From Cynocephalus volans (lineage: Eukaryota; Chordata; Mammalia; Dermoptera; Cynocephalidae): 64,000 bases of DNA. Below, one piece after another: positions 11,976 through 25,922 of this stretch (its first letter is position 1; the number at the start of each line of letters is the position of its first letter). The DNA lies in contig NC_084460.1 of assembly GCF_027409185.1 (NCBI RefSeq), forward strand, positions 65,794,501 through 65,858,500, written 5' to 3'. The notes beneath the pieces are model-generated. The model worked only from the letters and a program-made list of their open reading frames with translations, made no database searches and was not told the DNA's origin. A program made the position numbers and the translations under genes.

Positions 11976-14055
11976 TTATGTTTAATTATTGAATTCCTGC
12001 AGGAAGTCACACCATTTGAGCAGATGGGGCACACTTTTGAAGTAAATTTTGATTAGTGTCATCTCCTGTGGTAAAACCTACTCAAACTGTTGAGCAAAAT
12101 GGTAACATAGTTGTAAACTAAACCCCACTTGAAGGACGTACATGCTTCAGGCTGTATGTCCCTGCTGTTTGGTCATCCAGGCTGCCATCCAGAAGGTTCT
12201 TTGTGCACAAAGCACAGTGTAAGGGGGTTCACAGCCTTGTTAAGTGCCTTTAGCATATGATGCACTTTTGAATTAAGGTGGATTGGTAGCTGCATTCTGA
12301 TAAAGTATTGAGTTCTCATACTCTGAATAGCATTCTAAGTATGTTCTGGGGTCTATGGAAGCTTCTATACAAAACCAAAAGCCCCTGTCTAGGAGCTCCT
12401 GTTGTCAAGGTCCAGTCTGAGGGGCAGGATAGTCACCAGAGACCCCAAAAGAGAAGGTGGCTGACAGCCAATTGCAGGCTACCTGGCAGGAGAAGGCAGT
12501 GTTTACAGAGGAACACCCTTCATGTATATATATGCCTTCAGACCCTAGGTGAGGTGTTCATTAACTCTGGAGCCTACATCCACCTGGTAAGGTTATGTCT
12601 TCAGGAGCTGCTCAGAACAAAATATCTGGCTGTGCTGTGATTCTGTGCAGAGACACAACAGTACCAGACCTGGCTGAGACCCAGTACCACCTGGCTTTAT
12701 TGCTTTACAACTGTCTTATGCACTTAAGGAGTTTCCACCTCCTAATGGAATTTCAAACTCTGCACAGACTGTGGGGGAGACACTGTTCCATAACAGTTTG
12801 GTCTGGGGGCCTCGCAAATCATGCATAGAAGCTGCAGCCTCAGCAGTTTTCTCAGAGTTTTAACTTGATGTCTTATAATGGCATTTGCCAAAGTGGGATC
12901 CTTGTTTTACAAAATAATCATCTTGGTGAGACTAAACTGTTCTCTCTCATCCTGAACACACTGCCGCCATAAACTTCAAATCCATATTTTAGAGAAAAAA
13001 AAATGAAATAAAAATATGTTGACACCCGTCATCTATAAACCATATTTAGTCCCATGTTAAAAGAGTTTGCAAAGACAGCAAATGATAACACAAGGGTTGC
13101 TCTGATCCAGTCTTGAGGTATAATTAAAGATGCACATAATTTGCATCCTCGCTTGTTCTTGGCTATTTCAGGACCATAACTGTATACAAAATTGTCCGTC
13201 CTTTTGTTCACATAAGTGCAGTCATACTTGTCAGGCCACAGGTCTTGATTTCTGCTTCAATACAGTAACTAAAATATCAATAGCGATAACAGATCAGTCC
13301 TGATTTTATCTCCTGTCCCTTCACAAGCAATCACCTCGCTGGTTTGAGAACAGATAAGGATGCGCTTGAGCTGGATGGATTCGCACTGTCTTTCTCTGTA
13401 ATCTCGTCTCCAGCCTCTCATCTCTGCCAGCTATCTTCTGTCTGGTACATTCAAACAGGAAACGTGGTTTTGCATCACTGATTTAAATGAATGAAATCTC
13501 AGGTATTTTTCCTGAACCTAAAGCAGTTAATACTTATTGTTCCATAATTACTAAGTCTGGATAGGAAGTACAAGTTAAATATTATCCTATTTTTGAAAAT
13601 TGGGCTGACGTTTTTCATGATGTAGATGCAGTGGACGAGGGACTCCTTTTGCTAAATCTTAACCAAAGCAAACAAAATAGAACATAGAAGTTGGAGAGAG
13701 GGGTTTCACCCTATTTTCAATTTATGCCAACAATGGCAAATAAACAATATTATTATAGAAGGTACTGGTTGGGAATCTGTTTTTGTTCTAGATCCAACTC
13801 TGTCCTAACTTGTCATCTTAAACAAGTCACTCTTTTATAAAACTGAGAGCTTCGAACTTTAAAAATGACAAAATGTGAGTTTTTGTTTAGATTTCCCATA
13901 TCTCGATTTGACTAGAACTTTTACTAACAACTACACCAGCACTGAGAATACTGAACTTAAGAGTATTATTAATTGGTGATTAACTTGACTTATTCATGTT
14001 TAAGATTTTGTGGTTTTCATGAGTTTTAGTGGTAGTATCATTTAATCAGTAAATA
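11976..14055. other. Unassigned intronic sequence
   Basis: I find no gene. 13775-13860 has a weak MIR-like core ('aacaagtcactcttttataa'). The open frames at 12308-12828 lack recognisable domains and are not convincing. Confidence 0.35.
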
Positions 14056-14665
14056 ATAGTAACTATTTAAACATATGGCGTGACATTTAATATTGTAAAC
14101 TGTAAAATATTTCAAACACCATAAACAATGTAATAAAAAGAAACTCATGTATACCACTAAGATTTAATACATGTTATCATGTTGCCATTAATGCTTTAAA
14201 GCTTCTTTTTATTTTATTTTATTTTTTATTGGTTATGAATATTCATTCGGTACAAAGCAATTGTCACCACTTGTGCCTAAGATGTGATGGCCAGATCCTT
14301 GCTGGCAGCATGCCCATTACCACAAATTGTGATTATACCCTGTGTCCCCCACCCCTTAAATCTTTTAAGAAACCAAATGGTACAGACTGTTGAAGTCCCG
14401 CGCCTTCCCTTCCTTCCTCTTCAGAAGTAACTGCTGTACCAGAACCCATGCCTAGCCCTCCTTCCTATGTTTTTACATTTCCATAAAAGACACATAGCGT
14501 TTTAAAAAAATGTTTAAAATGTATGTGAATTGTATTACATGGTATCGTTCTGCAAACTGCAACTCTCAAAAATTAAAAACTGTGTTTTTGAAATGTACTA
14601 TATTGATACATGTAGATCGTTTATTCATTTTAATGTATAGTAATTTTAGCAGTGATTCAAAATCA
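14056..14665 (-). mobile_element. Old LINE-like repeat split by a younger insertion
   Basis: The flanks 14056-14204 and 14358-14665 read as one old L1-related 3' sequence ('agaagtaactgctgtacc', 'catttccataaaagacac'). The middle is a younger retroposon. Confidence 0.35.
14205..14357 (-). mobile_element. Lineage-specific retroposon (L1-like 3' end), antisense
   Basis: Begins with a T-rich 'ttttattttattttatttt' run, the complement of a poly(A) tail, followed by about 130 bp of text I do not know from human. I infer a 5'-truncated L1 insertion on the minus strand. Target-site duplication not clear. Confidence 0.45.
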
Positions 14666-15089
14666 GCCTAAAAATCAACACCTTTTAATTTTTTTGTAGA
14701 AAAGGACACAAAACAATCTTTCTAAAACTCAAGACTGATCACTGTGGTCATTTCTTTAAAAGCTATCTGTAGATTCCCATTGTGATTAGAGTGACTGTGG
14801 CTGGCCCAAGGTCCTGCTGACCTTGCTGAACTCCCTGCTTGCCTCTGTGCTATACCAGCTGGTTTCAGAGCTGGTCGAACTTGTTTCCAGCTCTAGGACT
14901 TCCCTCTTGTTATTCTCTCCTGTTCTTCTCTCAGGTTTCAGCATAAATTTCATATTCTCAGAGGAGTCTAACCTGTCCTCAGAGTAGAAACTAGGTTCAT
15001 CTGTCATGATCTCTTAGAATCTTGTTTTCTTCATAGCACATATCAGGTTTGTAATTCCAATAGAGTTTGTATAAGGGCTCAAAGTTTGC
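14666..15089. other. Unassigned sequence
   Basis: No gene or named repeat. The open frame at 14786-15007 (-) has no recognised domain. Confidence 0.35.
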
Positions 15090-15232
15090 TTCTTTACCAG
15101 ACTGAGCTACATGGGGGCTAGCACCAAGTCTGGTTCCTTCCTGTCTTTTTAGTACTTAGCACACTGTCTGACACGTTGTAGGTGCTCCATCTGTATCTGC
15201 TCAATAAATGAACTGAATAAATATTGTTAATT
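15090..15232 (+). mobile_element. L2/MIR-type 3' end
   Basis: 'ttagcacactgtctgacac' followed by 'taggtgctc' and 'caataaatgaactgaataa' is the characteristic L2/MIR 3' end. Confidence 0.6.
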
Positions 15233-16869
15233 ATTTATCAGTGTTGAAGTGTCAATGGGAATTTAACAGATTGAATAGTTGTGGAAAGTTGTAGGATTTA
15301 TTCATCCCAGGTAATCTCTTATTTCTGACTCCAGCTTCTCATCATTGAAAGGACACTCAACTTTGATTTCAGCGGATTAATAAAACAGATTTATTTAAAA
15401 AGAGTCAAGTTGACCCAAACGTTGCTTGGAATTTTATCTCATGGCTAGAACTTCCAGGATAGTTTTGCAATTTGTGTGCCTCTTTCCAGATTCTGTGTAT
15501 GATTGTAGTGCTCATATTTTATGTTTGGCTGAATCAGTAATTCTTGAGTCTGAGCCACAAGAAAGGGCCAATATTTTGTATTTCAGAGTATTCTCAGTTT
15601 GCATCTCAAGGACATTTACAGAAATCTAGAGCATAATTTGCAGTCATCTGACTTGGAGACTCTCTTTTGAATGAATGCACAGGCTAATTTTCATCCCCCC
15701 TGCCCCTTTTAAAAAAAAATACTTCAAAGTCTAATTTCAGTGAGTTTGGACTGTGTTGTAACTAGGAGTGAGGCCAGGAACTGGTTGCTCTGTCTTTATT
15801 CTTGCTTTAGACCAAGTCTGAATACACATTTCCTTGTGCAATGGCCCTTATGTCTGTCCTCTACTTTCAAGTATGGTAACTTCAGGTATACTATCACATT
15901 GGCGATAAAGGAACATCTTGTCAGTCTCGAAGCTCAGTACTGTGTGTATTTCAGAACTTTTGATTTAAAAAAAAAAATCCATGATTGGATGAAAGGAGCA
16001 GATCAGCAAATCTATTCAACAAGTTTTCATGACCTAGGTTTCCAGCTGGATTAATGTGAATTTAATCTATATGGTGTTTGAGCTTCCTCCAATTAACTTT
16101 TAGCTGGCAATAATTAAGGGTACAAGCACAGAGATGGTTACCTACCTCCCTTCCATTGTGCAGCAAACCTAACCCCACAGTTGGAAACACAAATCCTCAA
16201 GGGCTGGAATCCACAGCTTGGACCAAACCTTAAATTCTTGACCAGCAGGAGTTAATCCCTATTAATTCATGTAGGCCAGCTAACTAGTGAACAGGTAACA
16301 ACAGTATCAGGCATTTTCTCTGAGCCCACATGTTAAATACTCTAGAGATGGGAAAGGAGGAGATTATTGGACTTTGGTTTTGGTCTGTTGCTAATTTTAT
16401 ATTGTTTTTGTTTTTGTTTTTTGAGATTAGTAACTTAATATTTCTGTGACTCTCACCTATTGAATCAAGACAGTGGTAATTCTCCCTATTTCATGTGTGA
16501 GTGGTGGCATGAATGGGACAGGTGCCGGAAAGGCATCAGGGAGCATGTCTAGATGGGTGCTGGTGGGGGTTAGTGTTCTTCTCTGGTCCTGCTAGGGGGA
16601 GTGTTCTATAATTTGGGAATTTCACTGTCCTTGGGGTAGGAACTCTAGTTTGTTTTTGAGAAGGCTTACTAGGGACAGGAACCCCAGATATACTCTGAAA
16701 AGAACAGGCGAAGGAGCAAAGAGGACTGATGAAGGGAGAGAGGAAAGAGGTGCCAGAGGCTTGTGCTTAAAGTTGGAAGGGAGGGTGGGAAACACACACT
16801 GGTGGCCAGAGAAGTGAGGAATGGGAGAGATTTCCCAAGGTTGGTAATGACTTAAGTATTTTAGGAATA
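15233..16869. other. Unassigned intronic sequence
   Basis: Nothing supported, apart from a very weak MIR-like stretch near 16425-16510. Confidence 0.35.
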
Positions 16870-17345
16870 TGAGTGTAAAAATTGTATATGTTCATGTTAA
16901 AAAACAAAAATGTACAAAGAGTAAAAAAAAAAAAAAAGAAAATCATTGTTCCAATCCCTGTCCTTATTTTTATGTTTTTCATTCTTTTAATATTTTAAGA
17001 CTATTTTTTAAGATGGTCTGTAAAATCCACAACTTTTTATGGTGATAAAAGCAGTATAGGAGGGCTCTTCAAAAAGTTCATGGAAAGATTCATAGTATCT
17101 TTTAGTTCTATTTTTTTCCATGAACTTTTTGAAGTACCCTTGTATATTTATTTTAGAAAATAATGAAACCCAGCATAGCTGTATAGGAGATAATAAAATC
17201 TATCTGTAATCCAACATCCAGAGATAACCACTGACTCCCTTAAAAATACTTTTTTGTGAGATATATCATATTTCATGGATAATACCTTAATGTATTTCAT
17301 TGTATAGTTTAGAAACCTGCTTTAATATGGTTTTATCTGGGTGTT
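16870..17345 (-). mobile_element. Old LINE-derived 3' sequence, split by a palindromic element
   Basis: The sequence on both sides of 17057-17144 reads as one old repeat ('atccagagataaccactg' at 17216-17233, 'tatagtttagaaacctgc' at 17303-17320). The palindrome was inserted later. Confidence 0.4.
17057..17144. mobile_element. Mariner-type MITE (palindromic)
   Basis: About 88 bp with terminal inverted repeats built on 'cttcaaaaagttcatggaaa' and its reverse complement at the right end. It is bounded by TA, as expected for Tc1/mariner elements. Non-autonomous and able to form a hairpin. Confidence 0.7.
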
Positions 17346-18184
17346 TTCTGAGACTATTGGGTTTGTTTCCTTGGTTAGTGTTTATTCATCTGATCACCCT
17401 TGCAGAGCCCATCCCTGTGCTGAGGATAGAGGGATTAAGGGATTAAGGTAATCTTCCTTTTCGTGATTTTCACTTTTTCATGAAGAAGGGTGATTCACGT
17501 ACATGTAAGTAATCACACTGTGGTGCTAAAATAAGACATTCTCTGCAAACACAGACTGCAGAGTAACTAAAACCAGAACTGAGGGAGCATTATTACAGAA
17601 GGTACCATCGTGGCTTGAGTTTAAAGAATGAGCAAGAATTCTAGCTCAAATGGGGACAGAGGTTATCCAAAGCAGCAAGAATCGCGCAGGCAAAGGCTCG
17701 CCTATAAATGTGCACAGGCCACCCCACTCAGCCATGCCTAGAGTTATTCTGCAAATACTTAGATACGGTTTGTTAGGGAGTGATGGGTGAGCCTGTGTGC
17801 TCCTGCAGTAGGGTCAGGGAAGGTTCTGGTACAGTGAGTGCGAGATGAGGGGGAAGGTATCTGGGAGAGTTGAGCTGGGAACAGATACCATGTCTAACAT
17901 CCTAAGGAGTTTGGACTTTAAGAATATAAGTTACATGAAAACTTTTCTTCAGAAATTCTCAATAATTTTACTTCTTCCAATCAAAAGATGCAACCAACTG
18001 TTCTTCCCTGCGGCCACCCACACTCGGGCCTGCCGGGCTGCCACACTCCTGCCACCATGTCCTCAGGGCCGGGCAGGGTGGCCGATTCACCCCCATTCTG
18101 TTCACATCCGGATATTTTGTGGGCTTTGATCCACCCAGCGCATGGGTTTGGCTGTCAGCTCACAGCTGATCAGGAAGGGTCAGC
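17346..18184. other. Unassigned intronic sequence
   Basis: No gene. 18001-18100 is locally GC-rich but not CpG-dense enough to be called an island or promoter. Confidence 0.35.
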
Positions 18185-18440
18185 TGAGGGACTGGCAGCA
18201 GCCTGGGCCTGGCAGCCAGGTCACCTGGTTCTGTTCCTGGCTCTGTCACTTTCTAACTGCATGGCTTGTTAAATGCACGATGTTGGTGAAATCATGTCAC
18301 ATCCTATTTCCTCCTCTCTGACATGGGACTAATCAAAACAACTGCTTCATAAAATACTTATGACGGGTAAATATGTTAACATGATGTAACACATGTTACA
18401 ATACTGCCTGGCAAAATACACGTCAGCTATTATATTTTTA
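18185..18440 (+). mobile_element. MIR SINE, nearly full length
   Basis: Contains the tRNA-like part 'aggtcacctggttctgttcc', the core 'ctctgtcactttctaactgc' and a 3' end 'atactgcctggcaaaatac'. Confidence 0.75.
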
Positions 18441-21006
18441 TTATTACTTGTGCGCCTGTGGAAGACACTGAGAAGGAATGTCTTATAAGCAAAACATGCT
18501 ACAGAAGTTTACATAAGCTTCCTAAGTCATCTTAAAGTTTTTTTTTAAAAATTAAGCTGACCAGAACTATTTGTAAGGAAGATTCTTTTTAGCAACTGGT
18601 ATTATAATGAAGTATGATATTTAGTTCTGAATAAACTAATATCCACATTAAATATATAAGTCAATGTCCACATCGGGAAATCATACATAATCTTATTTTT
18701 TAATTCATATTAATACTGAATAATAGAATAAAAATAAAATAAAAAATAAAATAAAACAAAAATAAAAAATTTTTGTTTAGGTATTTATGAGGTCAGAATA
18801 GATTTATATCCTTAAGGAAAAAAATGCTACAGAATTATATTTATTTAAAACTTATTCTTATTAAATGATTTCCTAACAACAGTCAAGAAAGAAACCTGTT
18901 ACCACTCACCTCCCCCTCTCCCTGCCACATTCCTTTCAGCTAATACGCTGTGCTAAGATTCTGCTCATCTGATCGTGACAGTCCAAAGTGGTGCTTGGGA
19001 ATTATTTAATGGCAACCACTTCCAATTGCCCTGATCAGGTGGGGAGTTTCAGTTATTTCACAGTAAGAAAAATGGGCACACTGTACAGAATCCTCAAAGA
19101 GCCTTAGTGGAATTTTGATTCTAGAGCCAACCACAAAATGGAGAGAGAAAAAAAATCCCTTTGGAAATCCCTGACTTTCAGTCGAAAGAAATTTGACACT
19201 AACAGTCTCAGTTGAGTTGCTGACATCGCAAAAGACTGACTACTCTTGAACTATCTTAAGATAAAACTCTTAAGATAAAATCACAGTTATGGGTCATTCT
19301 GGGGGTGTGTGTTGGGGGGGGAGATATAACTGTTAAAGTTGACTTTCTTTTAACACTATTTGAAAAAAGGAAATGGCCCCTCTGCTTAATTTCCTAATTT
19401 ACCCTGTGGAGTCAGATACTGCATGTCTGTTCTGCAAGGACGTGGGAAGACTCAGAAGTAGGCCAGGTACTTTGAGTGCTGTGGAACCATCTTTCAGAAA
19501 TGCTGCCCCAAGGCCTCAGTGGAGGAGGGACAGCTGAGGTCAGCACACTGCTTGACATCATATTCACAGATCTTGTGACATGTCTATGTCCAGCAACAAT
19601 TTCACTAATGTATGGTGGGGTGCATGGACTTGATTACTGGCTGTACAGTGGGTCATCTGGTGGAGTGGCTGTTAAGAGGCCCTCATGCATTGGTCACAGT
19701 AAGACTGGCCTAGCTGTGCCATGGTCTCAGAATACATTCCTGAATCTGCCAAATCCACTGTTATATATAACGAGGTGCAAAGGAGGGAATGTCGACGGAA
19801 ATGTTGATGGAATATTGTAAAACCACCAGCTCTGTTGGAAGTATGCCTCAAATGGATATAATTTAATAACTTTTGTTTGTGTTGGGAAGGAAAGGTGATA
19901 TAGCTATCAAGACGTCTAGAATCATGATTTTCAAGATAATTGAGTTTTATCTTTTCTTAGGTTAGCTGGAGTAAGAACTGTCCCAAGTAACCAGATGACT
20001 TCTTTACTGGCACAGCAGTGGTGGCTCCCCACAGCGCCTGGCTGGACCGCTGACTGCTGTGGATGGTATCCATTTCATCACTGAGATGCAGCTCTTGCTT
20101 AATTGTAATTACAACAAAATAGGTACCTATCAAATATTCTTTCAGGCCTTAAACTGATTCTGTAGGACTTTTAAAGGGCAGAGTTCCAGACTGAAGCTTT
20201 AAAAATCTGTTCTATGGCATGACTTCCCTTTTAGTCTATGATGATTTACGTGAAGATAACTCTCAGGACTTAGGCTTATGTACGTTCTAGTGGCAGTCAA
20301 GCCAGAGAAAGAACTAGGAAGTTTCTGAGACCCCTTTCTTGGTCAAAAAAAAAAAAAAAAAAAAAACTACATTAGTTTTCTGAGGTCGATGGTCTTCTGT
20401 ATTTTATGGAGGCAGTGATAAAGGACTTAGCTAAGGATCCAGTTCTCTGATTTTATTTCCAACATTAAGGTTCACATGTATTTCTGAGTAAGATAGTATG
20501 TTCTAATTTTGATGCCACTTTCCCTGGGATGACTGAACTGGCTGAACAAGCATGCTGCAGCCCTTAGGGGATGCCGGTGCACTCTACTTACACAGTCTGT
20601 GCAGGTTTTCCAGTTCATCGGTGCACCCACATTGCTGTGGGCCAGCACTCTTCTTTCTAGAGCTGGACTGGGCACCCCTAGAAAGCAGGATAGGAGGCAA
20701 GCACCACAGTTGAGCTGAGTAACCATGCCAGAGCCGTGTCCTGCTCAGCGTTGTCTCTGATCCACACACCTGGGGATCAGAGCTTCAGGTTACTTGAAAA
20801 CTTTCTTATTGCATTTCCCATGTATCTTACAGCACACAGTGAGCATGCACATACTGAACATGCCAAAAAAATTATTGTGAAAGATAGCTGGCAGAAAGAA
20901 AGGAAATGGAATGTCTCCAATTTCCAACTTGAAGACACTTTATTTCTGAGAAAAATGAGAAAGCATTTTCAGGACAAAGTGGCAGAAAGCATGGCAAGTA
21001 GATATA
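18441..21006. other. Unassigned intronic sequence with A-rich tracts
   Basis: 18719-18772 is an A-rich (AAAAT)n-like tract, and 20345-20366 is 22 consecutive A, possibly an old retroposon tail. I see no gene or other named element. Confidence 0.4.
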
Positions 21007-21091
21007 TACAAGGGATCTTCAAAACACTTGCAGAAAGTTTCATACCTTTCTATTCTATTTTTCCACTAACTTTTTGAAGTATCTTTGTTTA
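21007..21091. mobile_element. Mariner-type MITE, second copy
   Basis: Same family as 17057-17144 but more diverged: 'tacaagggatcttcaaaac' at the left and 'aactttttgaagtatcttt' at the right. TA at both borders. Confidence 0.6.
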
Positions 21092-22740
21092 TGCTCAACC
21101 CTGAGCATTTATAGGGACCAGGTAATGTGTGATGTATGATAAGTACAACATCAGAAAGTGTTGAGGGCAGGCGGTTAGGTATCATTTTATCTAATTTGAG
21201 AGGGGACCATACCTTCCATATAATGTTGATAAGCCTCAGTCTTGTTTTGTATGTTTTTCTTGTTTATATTCTTTTCTTTAGAAAGCTGGAATACAATTGG
21301 GCTCTCCCCTTATATGGACTCTAAGATCTCTAAGTCCCCTTCCAGTAGGGTAGGGAATTCTCAATGAAGCTTCTGTCAATTTAGAAAAGTTTTTTTTGTA
21401 AAATTCCATAATTCACCTGCAGGTGCTCATACCTGCCTTCCAAACACTTCGGTCTTTTTGCTTTGGCTTTTCTTTTGCTGCAGTTAGGCTGTTTGAATAT
21501 CTTCTCTGAGGTTTTTCAGAGATGTAATTCCAAGAATGACCAGTTAAAACAGGTTAGGAGTTGGAACCTCTGGTGTCCTTAATTTACACTATTGTCTAAA
21601 GCTAATTCCAGAGAGGTGTCCTAGCACACCTTTCTACAAATATGTGTTGTAACCGAATTTGAAATAATTGACTGGAAAAGACTAAAAGGAAACCATCATA
21701 TATTAATAAAATTAATAAAATTACATAGCCCAGCCATCTTTCTAACTAAAAGGAGTTCTTGATTCTCCATATACATTTTGTTAGGTTGAAAATATGAAGT
21801 TATTGATATTTGGCTGCTTTTGACCTATAGAACTAGCAATTTCGTAGTGATTAACCTAATATATTTAAGGCCATAATGTTTGGTAATGCCTATTGCTTGA
21901 ATTGGGTTCTCTTTCCTAGCCCTTGGAGTGGAATAGCGAGAGGGCACTTTTTATATACTTAAATAAATCTGCATTACCTATTTATCAAACTCTCCAGCAG
22001 TGAAAATCACAATCCCCTTTACCACCAAATGTGAATTCTATAATCTGAAAATTGGGTGTGGGGAGGAGTATGATAAAGTCCAGTGACACAGAATGACCTT
22101 ATTGAAAAACACAAATTCAAATATCCTCTTTTTCTCCTATAAACAGGAACAAGAACAGTATGGTGAAATGATATGGAAACACCTGATAGACCAACAAAGG
22201 AAGTCGCAGAGGAAGGCTCCAGAGTGATAAATGAGGAAGGTCGTTCAAGTGTGTACAGTAACTGTTTTCCTAACACCCACCTAGCAAGTGAATTATGGAT
22301 TACCTGCTAGGTGAATGGTGTGTGTGCAGATGCAAGGCCAGAGCTACAGTCGCCAGGATGCAAGACAAATATCCTGCATCTCATCTTTCAGTTTAATCAC
22401 AAATGGGAGTCACAAAGAAGGAAGGCCTACCGGGGTGGCTCTCCACAAAAAGTGGAGTTAAAATCAAGGTTCTGAAGTTTGAGCTAAAACTTGTCTCAGA
22501 GTTGTTGGTCCTGGGGGCGGCAGCAATGTGATGGAATGCACAGTGTTAAAATGGGCCAACAGTGACTCGCTAAAAGAAGGGGCATACCCTGGTGTGTTAG
22601 ATTTACCCGACAACTCAGTTCTGCAGGAAAAGGACTCTTAACAAAACGGGCTGCAGCGGCAGGTCTGTCCCAGATGCTGATTGAAGCAATACTGCGCTGG
22701 CAGGGAAACTAATTCCCTAAGACCTGCGTAAATAGCTAGC
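21092..22740. other. Sequence upstream of the KBTBD11 coding exon
   Basis: No repeat that I can name. In human the gene has a distant non-coding first exon, so this is probably intron. A possible splice acceptor is 'actcagttctgcag' ending at 22626, but its pyrimidine tract is poor. The true acceptor cannot be settled here. Confidence 0.35.
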
Positions 22741-25045
<2,305 letters not shown>

Positions 25046-25666
25046 GGCGGGCCGGGGACAATTGGGTGTCTCCCTCGGGCAGCCCCGGGACCAGAGGAGC
25101 GGCTCCAGTGGGCTGACATCTGAAATGGGAAGGGGGGTGGCGGGCAAAGGGAGTGGAGGAGAGAAGGGAGAAAGTCGCGGGGGGCACTCTGGACCGTTTA
25201 AACGCCTTGAAAGTAGCCCTGAAGACAATTTTGCAATGCTGTTCTAAGGGCCGCTTTCCTCTTCTGCATTCCTTTTTGCTTCACTTTGCTTAATGGGGTC
25301 GATGGCGCAAGATGCAGGGTGTGTGCAAATAGATTACCTTGCAGATAAGACACAGGATACCGAAGAGAGAAGGAAATGGAATCAAAAGATTAACCTTCAG
25401 GGTACAGTGGGTGGGTACCAGGTGTTACTAAGGGTGTACCCTAGGTGTACTTGGGGTGCACTTCGGCTCCCGAGTGGAGAGAATCCTGCAGAGTACCATT
25501 GCTTATTGCGTGATTAGAGGTCCCTGCGGGAATCTCGGGGCCACCGTGCCAGAGCTGGGGCCTGAAAAAGGCCAACTCGAACTATTAGTGGAATCACCAC
25601 TGAGAGGTCACACTTTTTTTTTTTTGGCTTGAGGTTTAAAATTATAACTAATATTAGCTCTAATTT

Positions 25667-25790
<124 letters not shown>

Positions 25791-25814
25791 GGAGAGCAGT
25801 TCCCTCTCACTGTT

Positions 25815-25922
25815 TGAGATGGATTCAACATTTTCAGGGTAAAAGATGTTAATAACTATGGTCACTGGTGAGATGGATTCAACATTTTCAGGGTAAAAGA
25901 TGTTAATAACTATGGTCACTGA
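25815..25922. repeat. 54-bp tandem duplication
   Basis: Two copies (25815-25868 and 25869-25922) that differ only at the last base (g/a). Located 26 bp after the AC tract. Confidence 0.95.

Noticed and set aside
20736..21077. A 113-aa open frame
   Set aside because: Its end runs into the mariner-type palindrome, and the rest has no domain or exon signals.
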